Positions 1 through 6,297 of a stretch of 12,507 nucleotides of DNA are shown piece after piece. Both the position numbers and the translations under genes were made by a program. The notes beneath the pieces are model-generated. The model saw only the letters and a program-made list of their open reading frames with translations, had not been told where the DNA came from and did not search any database. Source of the stretch: Bacillota bacterium (GTDB lineage Bacteria; Bacillota; Clostridia; Acetivibrionales; DSM-1351); assembly GCA_023436485.1 (NCBI GenBank), contig JAEZIU010000133.1, forward strand, positions 1 through 12,507, given 5' to 3'. Each line of letters begins with the position of its first letter. Position 1 is the stretch's first letter.

Positions 1-131
1 TTTCCCCTGCCATTCCTCCCTGTAAAGCCCAGCTTCCAATCAGTATCTATCTGGAAGCTTACATTTTCAAATATATTATCATAACTGCCATCATAAGCAA
101 AAGTCAGATTAGTAACGTTAATTAAAGACAT
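1..131 (-). CDS. ABC-F ribosomal-protection ATPase, N-terminal fragment (Lsa/CplR-like)
   Basis: Only the first 43 codons are inside the window; the gene runs off the left edge. The start reads MSLINVTNLTFAYDGSYDNI, and the Walker A motif GRNGRG(K) begins at residue 38. The opening and the Asn-Gly-Arg-Gly form of the P-loop resemble the Lsa/CplR group of ABC-F proteins. Members of that group lack membrane segments, bind the ribosome, and displace lincosamides, streptogramin A and pleuromutilins. The start is well supported: AGGAGGA (138-144) lies 6 nt before the ATG. Upstream is a regulated leader with its own promoter, short ORF and terminator hairpin, which fits an antibiotic-inducible resistance gene. 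Subfamily and drug range cannot be settled from 43 residues, so no symbol is given. Confidence 0.85.
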   Translation of the reverse strand, partial: MSLINVTNLTFAYDGSYDNIFENVSFQIDTDWKLGFTGRNGRG

Positions 132-148
132 AAAAAATCCTCCTGTAC

Positions 149-187
149 AAAAAAATATAAGCTGCAAGAAAGTTAATTTCTGCAGCT
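149..187 (-). terminator. Attenuator terminator in front of the ABC-F gene
   Basis: On the minus strand, AGCTGCAGAAA (187-177) pairs with TTTCTTGCAGCT (171-160) across the 5-nt loop ttaac with one bulged base. The stem is followed by a T-rich tail at 159-149. It lies between the leader and the AGGAGGA ribosome binding site, so it would abort transcripts before the gene. Confidence 0.8.
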
Positions 188-346
188 CATAAAAATACAG
201 CAAGGCCCGGTCTACAAAGAGACAGGGACAAAGTACATCCGAATGAGTCAAAAGAAAAAGTAGCTTTCTTGCATCAACATAACAAAACAAGGGATTACTC
301 CCATAAATAATATTGCTTGGTTATGTTTCTAAAAATCTGCAAGAAA

Positions 347-358
347 TTAGTACTTCAT
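347..358 (-). CDS. Three-codon upstream ORF (Met-Lys-Tyr) in the ABC-F leader
   Basis: ATG AAG TAC TAA is preceded by GGAG (370-367) at a spacing of 8 nt. It starts about 25 nt after the predicted transcription start, and its stop codon touches attenuator segment 1. Very short upstream ORFs of this kind act as ribosome-stalling sensors before several ABC-F genes. The product has no expected function of its own; its value lies in where the ribosome sits. The good ribosome binding site and exact placement support it. Translation is not shown by the sequence. Confidence 0.6.
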   Translation of the reverse strand: MKY

Positions 359-388
359 CTTTTCAACTCCAATCATTAATTTGTAAAT

Positions 389-417
389 AATATACCATAC
401 AGAAAGTCATAATTCAA
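389..417 (-). promoter_or_regulatory. Vegetative promoter of the ABC-F gene
   Basis: On the minus strand the -35 box TTGAAT (417-412), a 17-nt spacer and the -10 box TATATT (394-389) form a good SigA-type promoter. It starts 16 bp beyond the hydrolase stop codon. No terminator separates the hydrolase from it, so readthrough could also enter the leader. Confidence 0.75.
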
Positions 418-432
418 TCAGGATATTCTGCC

Positions 433-1401
433 TTAATGCAGAAATTTATCCGTAAAATCCTTAACTTTTGAAGCATAACCTTCGGGGTCTACAGTCAGTG
501 CTGCTCCATGACCCGCACCGGGAACAATAAAAAGTTTTTTTTCACTGCTACATGCCTCAAACAATTCGTTTACCATACTGGTAGGAACGAATTCATCATT
601 ACCCCCGTGAATAAAAAGTGTAGGTGTTTTACTCTTTTTAACCTGTTTAAGAGCAGAAGCCTCACCAAATGTAAATCCTGCCTTTACTTTGGTTATAAGG
701 CTTGTGGCATTAAGGAGGGGAAATGAAGGAAGATGATACATTCTCATCATTTGATATGAGAGTTCATCTTTCACAGACGTATAAGCACAGTCGGAAACAA
801 TAGCCTTTACATTGGAGGGAAGGCTTTCACCACTGGTCATAAGAACCGTTGCACCTCCCATTGAAACTCCATGAAGAACTATTTGAACGTCAGTTCCTGT
901 TTTTTTAATAACGTAATCAATCCATTTTAAATAATCCTTCCTGTCAACCCAGCCAAACCCTATATAATTGCCTTGACTGCTTCCATGTCCTCTGCTGTCA
1001 GGCATAAGTACGTTGTAACCCATCATATGATACAGTTTGGCATATAACCCCATCCAAAGTCCTTGTGAGGAATAACCGTGAGACAGTATTACAGTTTTCA
1101 TTGAAGGAGATTCGGCACCAATATAATAACCCTTTAACTTCAAACCGTCATAGGACATAATATCAACCATTTCATAGGACTGTCTGCTCAACCAATCCGG
1201 ATCATCTATTAATTCGGATGAGCTTTTTTGAAGTGTAATCTCAGCGTTTACAACAACTGACTTTTTGAGGGCTGCATCCTGAGCAAGAAATGTCTTCTTT
1301 GTACGGGCAACAGAGATGTCATAAAAATAAAAACCCGCAACCAAAACTACAATAAACGCTATCAATGTAAGTACAAAGCATGCTTTTACAAAATTCTTCA
1401 T
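433..1401 (-). CDS. Membrane-anchored alpha/beta hydrolase (serine hydrolase, YqkD-like)
   Basis: A 322-residue alpha/beta hydrolase. One hydrophobic segment (about residues 6-27) suggests an N-terminal anchor with the catalytic domain outside the membrane. The oxyanion-hole motif SHGYSSQG is near residue 107. The nucleophile elbow GVSMG places Ser at 180, the acid is Asp269 in GGNDEFVP, and the base is His298 in GAGHG, so the triad is complete. Overall length and layout resemble Bacillus YqkD-type hydrolases; the substrate is unknown (an ester, amide or acyl group). Start choice: GGGAG (1412-1408) directly abuts an ATG at 1407 but lies 6 nt from the ATG at 1401, so the second Met is preferred and removes Met-Phe. 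It is transcribed divergently from the TetR gene and shares a possible operator with it. Confidence 0.85.
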   Translation of the reverse strand: MKNFVKACFVLTLIAFIVVLVAGFYFYDISVARTKKTFLAQDAALKKSVVVNAEITLQKSSSELIDDPDWLSRQSYEMVDIMSYDGLKLKGYYIGAESPSMKTVILSHGYSSQGLWMGLYAKLYHMMGYNVLMPDSRGHGSSQGNYIGFGWVDRKDYLKWIDYVIKKTGTDVQIVLHGVSMGGATVLMTSGESLPSNVKAIVSDCAYTSVKDELSYQMMRMYHLPSFPLLNATSLITKVKAGFTFGEASALKQVKKSKTPTLFIHGGNDEFVPTSMVNELFEACSSEKKLFIVPGAGHGAALTVDPEGYASKVKDFTDKFLH

Positions 1402-1519
1402 AAACATCTCCCACTAAATCCCAACCAATATCAGATAAATTTATTTTAAAGTGATTAAAATTATGACTAGCAAATACTTCTGAAAGTAAAGAAAATATTT
1501 AAGTTTGCAGTATATATAA

Positions 1520-1549
1520 ATTATACCTGAAAATGCCTCAACAGTGCAA
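1520..1549 (-). promoter_or_regulatory. Possible promoter of the alpha/beta hydrolase
   Basis: On the minus strand a perfect -10 box TATAAT (1525-1520) lies 18 nt after a weak -35 TTGCAC (1549-1544, 3 of 6 matches). It would give a leader of about 110 nt. The weak -35 box is consistent with a regulated promoter but keeps confidence low. Confidence 0.4.
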
Positions 1550-1593
1550 CAAACATACCTTTCCAGTTATATCAAAGGGATGTTGTGACTATA

Positions 1594-1622
1594 TTGACAA
1601 TATGTTCTTTAGAAGTTATAAT
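1594..1622 (+). promoter_or_regulatory. Consensus promoter of the TetR gene
   Basis: TTGACA (1594-1599), a 17-nt spacer and TATAAT (1617-1622) are exact matches to the SigA consensus. The start codon follows 51 nt later, with repressor-site candidates in between. A perfect promoter controlled by its own product is typical of TetR-family genes. Confidence 0.9.
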
Positions 1623-1630
1623 AAGCAAGA

Positions 1631-1652
1631 AGTCAATGAGTGGCTAGTCAAT
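1631..1652 (+). promoter_or_regulatory. Candidate TetR operator
   Basis: Just downstream of the promoter, AGTCAAT occurs twice (1631-1637 and 1646-1652). Between them the imperfect palindrome TGAGTGGCTAGTCA (1637-1650) has outer TGA/TCA ends typical of TetR-family sites. The eight bases GCTAGTCA recur inverted at 1464-1471 in front of the divergent hydrolase. Assignment to this regulator is inference from position. Confidence 0.35.
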
Positions 1653-1673
1653 AAAATTATCGGAAGTGATTAA

Positions 1674-2261
1674 GTGAAAGAAAACAAGAGACAGCAACAA
1701 AAAAATTCAACAAGAAAAAAGATTATTGAAGCAGCAGCCAGACAGTTTGCCATAAACGGTCTTATAACCACACGTACCGCAGACGTTGCGGGAGAAGCAG
1801 GTGTATCCCACGGAACAATATTTGCACACTTCCATACTCAGGAAGAGCTTTTGACCGGGGTTATTGAGGACGTAGGGGAGAAAATTAACACACGACTCCA
1901 CGAGACTGCCGGTGGCCAAAAGGGTTTTAATCTTGCTCTTAAAGCTCATATAGATGTATTAACAGAATTTGAGCCCTTTTATACAAGATTGGTAATAGAA
2001 AACAGATTGCTACCGAAAGAGGCCAGAGATACATTTTTAATGCTACAGTCAACTGTATCCTTTCACCTTTATCAGGCGATTCAAAAGGAAGTTGAGGCAG
2101 GAGTTATGAAAAAACTTCCTGAAGATATGGTTTTCAATGGGTGGATCGGGCTTGTACACTACTATATTGCCAACAGTGACCTTTTTGCACCTGAGGGTTC
2201 GGTTTTAAGAGCTTACGGTGAAAAACTGATTGAATTCTATATTAATATGGTAAAAAAATAA
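1674..2261 (+). CDS. TetR/AcrR-family transcriptional repressor
   Basis: A 195-residue one-domain regulator of usual TetR length. Residues 14-60 form the helix-turn-helix: helix IIEAAARQFAINGL, then TTRTADVAGEAGVSHGTIFAHF with the recognition helix near 44-52. The rest (about 70-195) is the helical ligand-binding and dimerisation part, which is not conserved enough to name a ligand. The start is GTG at 1674, supported by GGAAG (1662-1666) at a 7-nt spacing; no in-frame ATG lies nearby. It is transcribed from a consensus promoter with a likely operator overlapping the transcript start, so it is probably autorepressed. The zinc-ribbon gene follows 25 bp downstream in the same transcript, and the divergent hydrolase may be a second target. 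Confidence 0.92.
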   Translation: MKENKRQQQKNSTRKKIIEAAARQFAINGLITTRTADVAGEAGVSHGTIFAHFHTQEELLTGVIEDVGEKINTRLHETAGGQKGFNLALKAHIDVLTEFEPFYTRLVIENRLLPKEARDTFLMLQSTVSFHLYQAIQKEVEAGVMKKLPEDMVFNGWIGLVHYYIANSDLFAPEGSVLRAYGEKLIEFYINMVKK

Positions 2262-2286
2262 ACAATAAAAGAGAGGATGATTTAAA

Positions 2287-2526
2287 ATGAAAAAATGTAT
2301 AGCTTGTGGAATGCCTATGAAAGAAGTTTCCGATTACGCGTCAGGTGATGAGTCAAAAGAGTATTGCAAATTTTGTGCACGCCCCGACGGCACCATGCAG
2401 TCTTACGAAGAAAAATTGGATTCCTTGGCAAATTTTATTATCAAAACACAGGGATTAGACAAGAAGGCTGCCGTTTCTGCGGCAGAGGCAATGATGAAAA
2501 AATTACCTGCATGGCAAAACATGTAG
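2287..2526 (+). CDS. Small zinc-ribbon protein (putative zinc ribbon domain family)
   Basis: A 79-residue protein with two CxxC knuckles: Cys4/Cys7 in CIACGMPM and Cys27/Cys30 in CKFCARPDG. Spacing and sequence match the short 'putative zinc ribbon' family common in clostridia, whose function is unknown. The C-terminal half (about 40-79) is predicted helical and has no cysteine. The ATG is preceded by AGAGG about 10 nt upstream. It lies 25 bp after the TetR gene without an intervening terminator or promoter, so the two are probably cotranscribed. A role as a cofactor or sensor partner of the regulator is possible but not shown. No enzyme motif is visible. Confidence 0.8.
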   Translation: MKKCIACGMPMKEVSDYASGDESKEYCKFCARPDGTMQSYEEKLDSLANFIIKTQGLDKKAAVSAAEAMMKKLPAWQNM

Positions 2527-2576
2527 TTTATTTAAAATATTCATATTTTTTTCATACTTATTTAACTTTGTACCGA

Positions 2577-2582
2577 TATAAT
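2577..2582 (+). promoter_or_regulatory. Possible -10 box before the alarmone synthetase
   Basis: TATAAT (2577-2582) is perfect, but no convincing -35 box lies 16-18 bp upstream (CATACT at the expected place). Activation by a regulator, or an incorrect call, are both possible. The transcript would carry a leader of about 75 nt. Confidence 0.35.
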
Positions 2583-2621
2583 ATAAGTGGACACAATTTT
2601 GTCTAACAGTGTACGGAAGGT

Positions 2622-2638
2622 ATAGGTAACTAGCCTAT
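2622..2638 (+). other. Small hairpin in the alarmone-synthetase leader
   Basis: ATAGG (2622-2626) and CCTAT (2634-2638) form a short stem around a 7-nt loop, ending 8 nt before the AAGGAGAG ribosome binding site. It may be a leader structure. A 5-bp stem can arise by chance. Confidence 0.25.
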
Positions 2639-2664
2639 CGAATACAAAGGAGAGTCAAATAAGA

Positions 2665-3357
2665 ATGATAATGAAAAAAACCGCAACTATCAGCTCCTTA
2701 AACGGTCTGGAGCAATTATTTACGGGAGAAGATAGTGACAGTCTTAAAAAAACCTTTTTTGAGATGCAGCATTTGTATCAATCAGCGATACGTGAGGTAA
2801 GTACAAAATTAGAAATTTTGGATGATGAGTTTCAGGTTATACATAAAAGAAACCCTATACATCATATGCAAAGCCGTATTAAATCCGTAAAAAGTATCTT
2901 TGAAAAGTTAAGCAGAAGAGATAACGATATAAGTCTTGAATCAGCTAAAACAAACCTTCATGATATAGCCGGAATCAGGGTAGTATGTTATTACATTGAT
3001 GATATATATATGATAGCGAAAATGCTTACGCAGCAGGACGACATTGTTCTGTTGCGTATAACAGACTATATACAGAACCCCAAAGAGAATGGCTACCGAA
3101 GCTTGCATCTGGTTGTGTCGGTACCCGTTTTCTTCTCAGACAGGAAGGAAGTAGTACCTGTAGAGATACAGATAAGAACCATGGCAATGGATTTCTGGGC
3201 CAGTCTTGAGCATCAGCTGCGATACAAAACCAATGATACCGTACCCCTTTCTGTTGCAAAAGAGCTTCAGGAATGTGCAGATACTATAGCAAAGACTGAT
3301 CTTAAAATGCAAAGCATTTATAAATCAATAGAAGAAATAAATAAGGGTGATTTATAG
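2665..3357 (+). CDS. Small alarmone synthetase, GTP pyrophosphokinase (RelQ/RelP type)
   Basis: A 230-residue protein with only the RelA/SpoT synthetase domain; no HD hydrolase, TGS or ACT domain is present. It would transfer pyrophosphate from ATP to GTP or GDP to make (p)ppGpp in the cytoplasm. Visible motifs: RIKSVKSIFEKL (71-82, ATP-binding basic stretch), DIAGIRVVCYYIDD (100-113), NGYRSLH (142-148, the conserved G-loop Tyr and substrate residues), and EIQIRTMAMDFWASLEH (167-183, catalytic Glu and the MDFWA signature). The C-terminal helical tail (200-230) fits the RelQ/YjbM-like tetramer group, though RelP/YwaC cannot be excluded. AAGGAGAG (2647-2654) lies 10 nt before the first ATG, versus 16 nt before the alternative ATG at 2671. 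The gene is monocistronic, ending at a strong terminator. Confidence 0.92.
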   Translation: MIMKKTATISSLNGLEQLFTGEDSDSLKKTFFEMQHLYQSAIREVSTKLEILDDEFQVIHKRNPIHHMQSRIKSVKSIFEKLSRRDNDISLESAKTNLHDIAGIRVVCYYIDDIYMIAKMLTQQDDIVLLRITDYIQNPKENGYRSLHLVVSVPVFFSDRKEVVPVEIQIRTMAMDFWASLEHQLRYKTNDTVPLSVAKELQECADTIAKTDLKMQSIYKSIEEINKGDL

Positions 3358-3383
3358 AATTTAATAAATTATTAGAAGTAGGG

Positions 3384-3410
3384 AGCAGCTCCTTCGCGGG
3401 GCTGCTTTTT
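3384..3410 (+). terminator. Rho-independent terminator after the alarmone synthetase
   Basis: AGCAGCTCC (3384-3392) pairs with GGGGCTGCT (3398-3406) around the loop TTCGC, with one G-U pair. The stem is followed by TTTTATT. It begins 27 bp after the stop codon. Confidence 0.93.
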
Positions 3411-3553
3411 ATTATGAAAACCAATTGGAATAAAATTCCGTACGTTAACCTATAGTGTTACCATAAATTTTAGAAAAGATGATTAATTCGGTAATTTAAG
3501 ACAAAAAATAAACTGACATATTCATAAGATTTGTTAATAAACGACTAAAGTAC

Positions 3554-3582
3554 TTGATAAAATACATTTGGTGAAGTATGAT
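3554..3582 (+). promoter_or_regulatory. Promoter of the chemoreceptor gene
   Basis: TTGATA (3554-3559), a 17-nt spacer and TATGAT (3577-3582) form a good SigA-type promoter. It implies a 5' leader of about 138 nt. No SigD-type motility promoter (TAAA then CCGATAT) was found in 3411-3727. From 3411 to 3553 I see nothing else of note. Confidence 0.6.
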
Positions 3583-3594
3583 AGAGTTGTAAAA

Positions 3595-3640
3595 ATCAAA
3601 GAGTATTCTGATATTTTTGTCCGTAAATGAATACTTTGAT
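3595..3640 (+). other. Leader hairpin upstream of the chemoreceptor
   Basis: ATCAAAGAGTATTC (3595-3608) and GAATACTTTGAT (3629-3640) form a 12-bp stem with a 2-nt bulge around a 20-nt loop. It lies in the predicted 5' leader, starting only a few bases after the expected transcription start. No T-run follows, so it is not a terminator. It could stabilise the transcript or be an operator. It does not match the conserved core of the c-di-GMP-I riboswitch. Confidence 0.4.
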
Positions 3641-3727
3641 ATTGTTCCACAGGTAATATTATGTAACTATGGTACTAGAGGCACTTAAAATCGTTGTAAT
3701 GCAAGTTTAAATTGTGGAGGTAAGCAT

Positions 3728-5935
3728 ATGAAAATGAATGATATCGTTAAGAAAATCAGATCATTTCTTTCTTCGGCTATATCGGCTATGACATCAACTG
3801 TAAAGAAATTACTTAAAAAAAGACCGGTAGCCAATATGAGTAAAACTGGGGGGAATGTAGGTTTAAGGACTTCCGGGAAGTCAGTCTTTTTGAGACGATT
3901 CAAGATAAAGAATAGATTGATAATGTCATTCAATCTACTTCTGGTAATTATGCTCTTGGTCACAGGTATATTCTCTTATACGAGTTCTACAAATACAATT
4001 GACCATAATGTAAAGACATATTCTTTAGAAACAATTAAACAGACAGGGGTAGTACTAAACAGCCAAATAAAAAGTATGGAAAGTTACATAAATGATGTTG
4101 GTATGAGCACAGCAGTGCAAAATTTACTTAACAACTATAATTCAGGGGAACTATTCGATAAGGTAACGAAAGATAAAGAATTAGGGACAATTCTTGGGAA
4201 TAAGTTTACGCTTATACCAGATGTTATAAACTGTACTTTTATATATGGTGATAATTTTTCGAAATCACAGGTATATTCAAGTAACAATCTTGGAGTAAAC
4301 GAAGAAAAAGCAATAAAACAGGCGGAAACCAAGCTGAAGTGGGCTGACATTGAAGTTAATGACAATTCAAAAGTCACCACATACATGGGAATTGTAGGCA
4401 ATATAAAATCAACAGCTTTTGGCAAAGAGATTGCAAAGATGGTTGTTATACCTAAAATAAATTTCCTTGCAAACAGCTATAAAGATATGGATACCGGAAA
4501 AGATGACAAGGGTAAGGGTTTTCCGATTTTAATAGTAGATTCAAAGGGTAAAATCATATCCTCAAGGATGGAAGACAAATATCCTGTAAATAATTCAAAT
4601 GATGACTCAAAAAAACTGGCTACTAACATCACCAAGGCCATAAAGGGTGATACAAAGTCAGGACATATTGATTTGAAGGTTGGCGGAAGTAACAGTTTGA
4701 TTACATATACCCAATTAGGAAATAAAGACTGGTATCTTGCGTCAGTTGTACCTTATTCATATTTAAACAAAGAAGCAAACAGCCTTAGAACTAAGACGAT
4801 TATTATCGGAATTATATGTTTTCTGATAGCTATATTCCTTTGTATTGTAATAGCAAAAAGTGTTTCAACACCATTGGAAAAGCTGACAGCTGCAATGAAA
4901 AGAGCAAAAGACGGCGATTTAACAGGTACTATTAATGATAATGGGAATGATGAGATTTCAGATGTATGTAACAATTTTAATGAAATGATAACTAATATAA
5001 ACAAGCTGGTAGCAAGTGTAAGAAGTTCTTCGCAGGGTGTGCTTAATTCTGCACAAAAGATAGCAACTGCATCTGATGCAGCTTATAGTTCTTCGGAACA
5101 GGTTGCTCTTACAATAGAGCAGATTGCAAAGGGTTCTACAGATCAGGCAGAAGAGATAAACGAAAGCGTAAGCCATATGGACAAACTATCCCAAGGTATT
5201 GTATATGTTGAGGAGGATGTGTCCAAGGTTACATCCATTGCACATAAAATCAGCGGGTTAAACAAAACAGCAGCGGATACTATTCAGGAGCTGAACACTA
5301 AGTCAAGTCAGGTAAGCAATACTACAGCTAAAGTTTCTCAAAATATTAATGATTTAAGTTCCAGCATGAAGGAAATACAAAAGATATTAAAAATGATGGT
5401 GAATATTTCTGAACAGACAAACCTGTTGTCACTTAATGCTTCTATTGAAGCAGCACGTGCAGGTGAAGCCGGTAAGGGCTTTGCGGTTGTTGCAAACGAA
5501 GTAAAAAAGCTTGCTGACCAGTCAAAAGAATTTACAGGCAGTATCAACAGTATAATAGCTAAGATTGAACAGAAAACCAATGATACAGTACAGGAAGTTC
5601 TTAAATCAAATGAGGTTGTAACTGAGCAGTTAAGTTCGGTAAATAATACTAAGGAATTGTTCAAAACTGTATTCAGTGCTATGGATGAGGTTACTAAAAA
5701 TATCGAAAGAACTGGAAAATCAGTTGAGAATATAATGGTTTCAAAAGAAAAGGTAATGGAATCCATGGAGAACATTTCGGCTGTGGCGGAAGAATCAGCG
5801 GCTACTACAGAAGAAATCTCAGCCAGCACTCAAGAGCAGATGGCATCGGCAGAGGATTTATCAAACCATGCGAAAACTCTTAATGACCTGTCGTCTGATT
5901 TAAGAAGCCAGATTTCCAAATTTAAAACAGAGTAA
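3728..5935 (+). CDS. Methyl-accepting chemotaxis protein (Cache sensor, HAMP, signalling domain)
   Basis: A 735-residue transmembrane chemoreceptor. Order: a Lys-rich N-terminal extension (1-63), TM1 (about 66-85), an extracellular sensor of dCache-like character (about 90-352, with the typical DSKGKIISS strand near 271-279 and WYLASVVPYSYL near 335-346), TM2 (356-378), HAMP (about 377-430), and a cytoplasmic coiled-coil signalling domain (430-735). The CheA/CheW-binding hairpin tip is intact at about 561-599 (SEQTNLLSLNASIEAARAGE onward). Glu/Gln-rich heptads flank it as likely methylation sites. There is no C-terminal CheR-docking pentapeptide; the protein ends KFKTE. GGAGG (3716-3720) lies 7 nt from the ATG. 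The extension is unusual: most relatives begin a few residues before TM1. The ligand is unknown. A strong terminator follows. Confidence 0.95.
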   Translation: MKMNDIVKKIRSFLSSAISAMTSTVKKLLKKRPVANMSKTGGNVGLRTSGKSVFLRRFKIKNRLIMSFNLLLVIMLLVTGIFSYTSSTNTIDHNVKTYSLETIKQTGVVLNSQIKSMESYINDVGMSTAVQNLLNNYNSGELFDKVTKDKELGTILGNKFTLIPDVINCTFIYGDNFSKSQVYSSNNLGVNEEKAIKQAETKLKWADIEVNDNSKVTTYMGIVGNIKSTAFGKEIAKMVVIPKINFLANSYKDMDTGKDDKGKGFPILIVDSKGKIISSRMEDKYPVNNSNDDSKKLATNITKAIKGDTKSGHIDLKVGGSNSLITYTQLGNKDWYLASVVPYSYLNKEANSLRTKTIIIGIICFLIAIFLCIVIAKSVSTPLEKLTAAMKRAKDGDLTGTINDNGNDEISDVCNNFNEMITNINKLVASVRSSSQGVLNSAQKIATASDAAYSSSEQVALTIEQIAKGSTDQAEEINESVSHMDKLSQGIVYVEEDVSKVTSIAHKISGLNKTAADTIQELNTKSSQVSNTTAKVSQNINDLSSSMKEIQKILKMMVNISEQTNLLSLNASIEAARAGEAGKGFAVVANEVKKLADQSKEFTGSINSIIAKIEQKTNDTVQEVLKSNEVVTEQLSSVNNTKELFKTVFSAMDEVTKNIERTGKSVENIMVSKEKVMESMENISAVAEESAATTEEISASTQEQMASAEDLSNHAKTLNDLSSDLRSQISKFKTE

Positions 5936-5953
5936 CTCAAAGCTTATAAACTT

Positions 5954-5985
5954 AAAGGGCCAATCACACCGGTGATTGGCCCTTT
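5954..5985 (+). terminator. Strong terminator after the chemoreceptor (probably bidirectional)
   Basis: AAAGGGCCAATCAC (5954-5967) and GTGATTGGCCCTTT (5972-5985) pair perfectly over 14 bp around a 4-nt loop, then TTAATTATTAAT follows. The A-rich left side gives a T-containing tail on the minus strand, so it may also stop transcription arriving from the chemoreceptor relic. Confidence 0.93.
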
Positions 5986-6022
5986 ATTAATTATTAATGT
6001 GAGGATTAAAATAAATTTCTTA

Positions 6023-6205
6023 TTACCGTACTTGTTTCAACGAAGATAAATGTATAATATTATTAAGTTTAGAAGACATATCATAAAGTGTTTCAGCAAT
6101 AGATTGAATTTCTTCTAAGGTTGCGTTTTCTTCCTCTGAAACTGCCGCTACCTCCTGTGATGCCTTGGAAATGGCATCAGAAGCTTCTTTGGTTTGGCTG
6201 CTCAG
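6023..6205 (-). pseudogene. C-terminal relic of a second methyl-accepting chemotaxis protein
   Basis: On the minus strand, 60 codons from 6205 to the TAA at 6025-6023 read like the end of a chemoreceptor signalling domain. They include SDAISKASQEVAAVSEEENA followed by TLEEIQSIAETLYDMSSKL. An in-frame TAG lies immediately upstream (6208-6206), and there is no start codon with a ribosome binding site, so the N-terminal sensor and most of the signalling domain are gone. Its sequence differs clearly from the end of the intact chemoreceptor next to it (which has AVAEESAATTEEISAS there). It is therefore not a recent copy of that gene's tail but what is left of another, convergent receptor gene. It is too short to signal. 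Confidence 0.8.
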
Positions 6206-6297
6206 CTAAGTTTTCACAATATCATATTAATATAATAAAATAAGATAAAAATACAAAAACTACTATTATACTTAAAAAATAACAAGGAGCTTATATA

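Larger units (their letters stand above)
145..382 (-). promoter_or_regulatory. Ribosome-mediated attenuator leader of the ABC-F gene
   Basis: Read on the minus strand, the leader carries four segments. Segment 1 (346-336, TTTCTTGCAGA) begins directly after the stop codon of a three-codon ORF. Segment 2 (273-264, TGCAAGAAAG) can pair with segment 1 over 9 bp. Segment 3 (187-177) and segment 4 (171-160) form a terminator stem followed by a T-run. Segment 2 also pairs perfectly over 10 bp with 172-163, which includes most of segment 4. A ribosome stalled on the short ORF would mask segment 1, free segment 2 to capture segment 4, and so prevent termination. This is the arrangement known for inducible ABC-F and erm leaders; the pairings are seen, the mechanism is inferred. 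Confidence 0.75.

Noticed and set aside
212..240. Direct repeat ACAAAG and a short ORF (MYFVPVSL) in the ABC-F leader
   Set aside because: The repeat is only 6 nt, and the ORF has no ribosome binding site and no place in the pairing scheme.
2364..2606. 80-codon frame overlapping the zinc-ribbon gene
   Set aside because: It is out of frame with the Cys-containing protein, extends into non-coding DNA and has no start signal.
3411..3727. c-di-GMP riboswitch before the chemoreceptor
   Set aside because: Such riboswitches often precede clostridial motility genes, but the conserved core and tetraloop sequences are not present.
5338..5829. Open frame of 163 codons antisense to the chemoreceptor
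   Set aside because: It lies wholly inside the signalling domain, is the mirror of its biased coding sequence, has no ribosome binding site and resembles no family.
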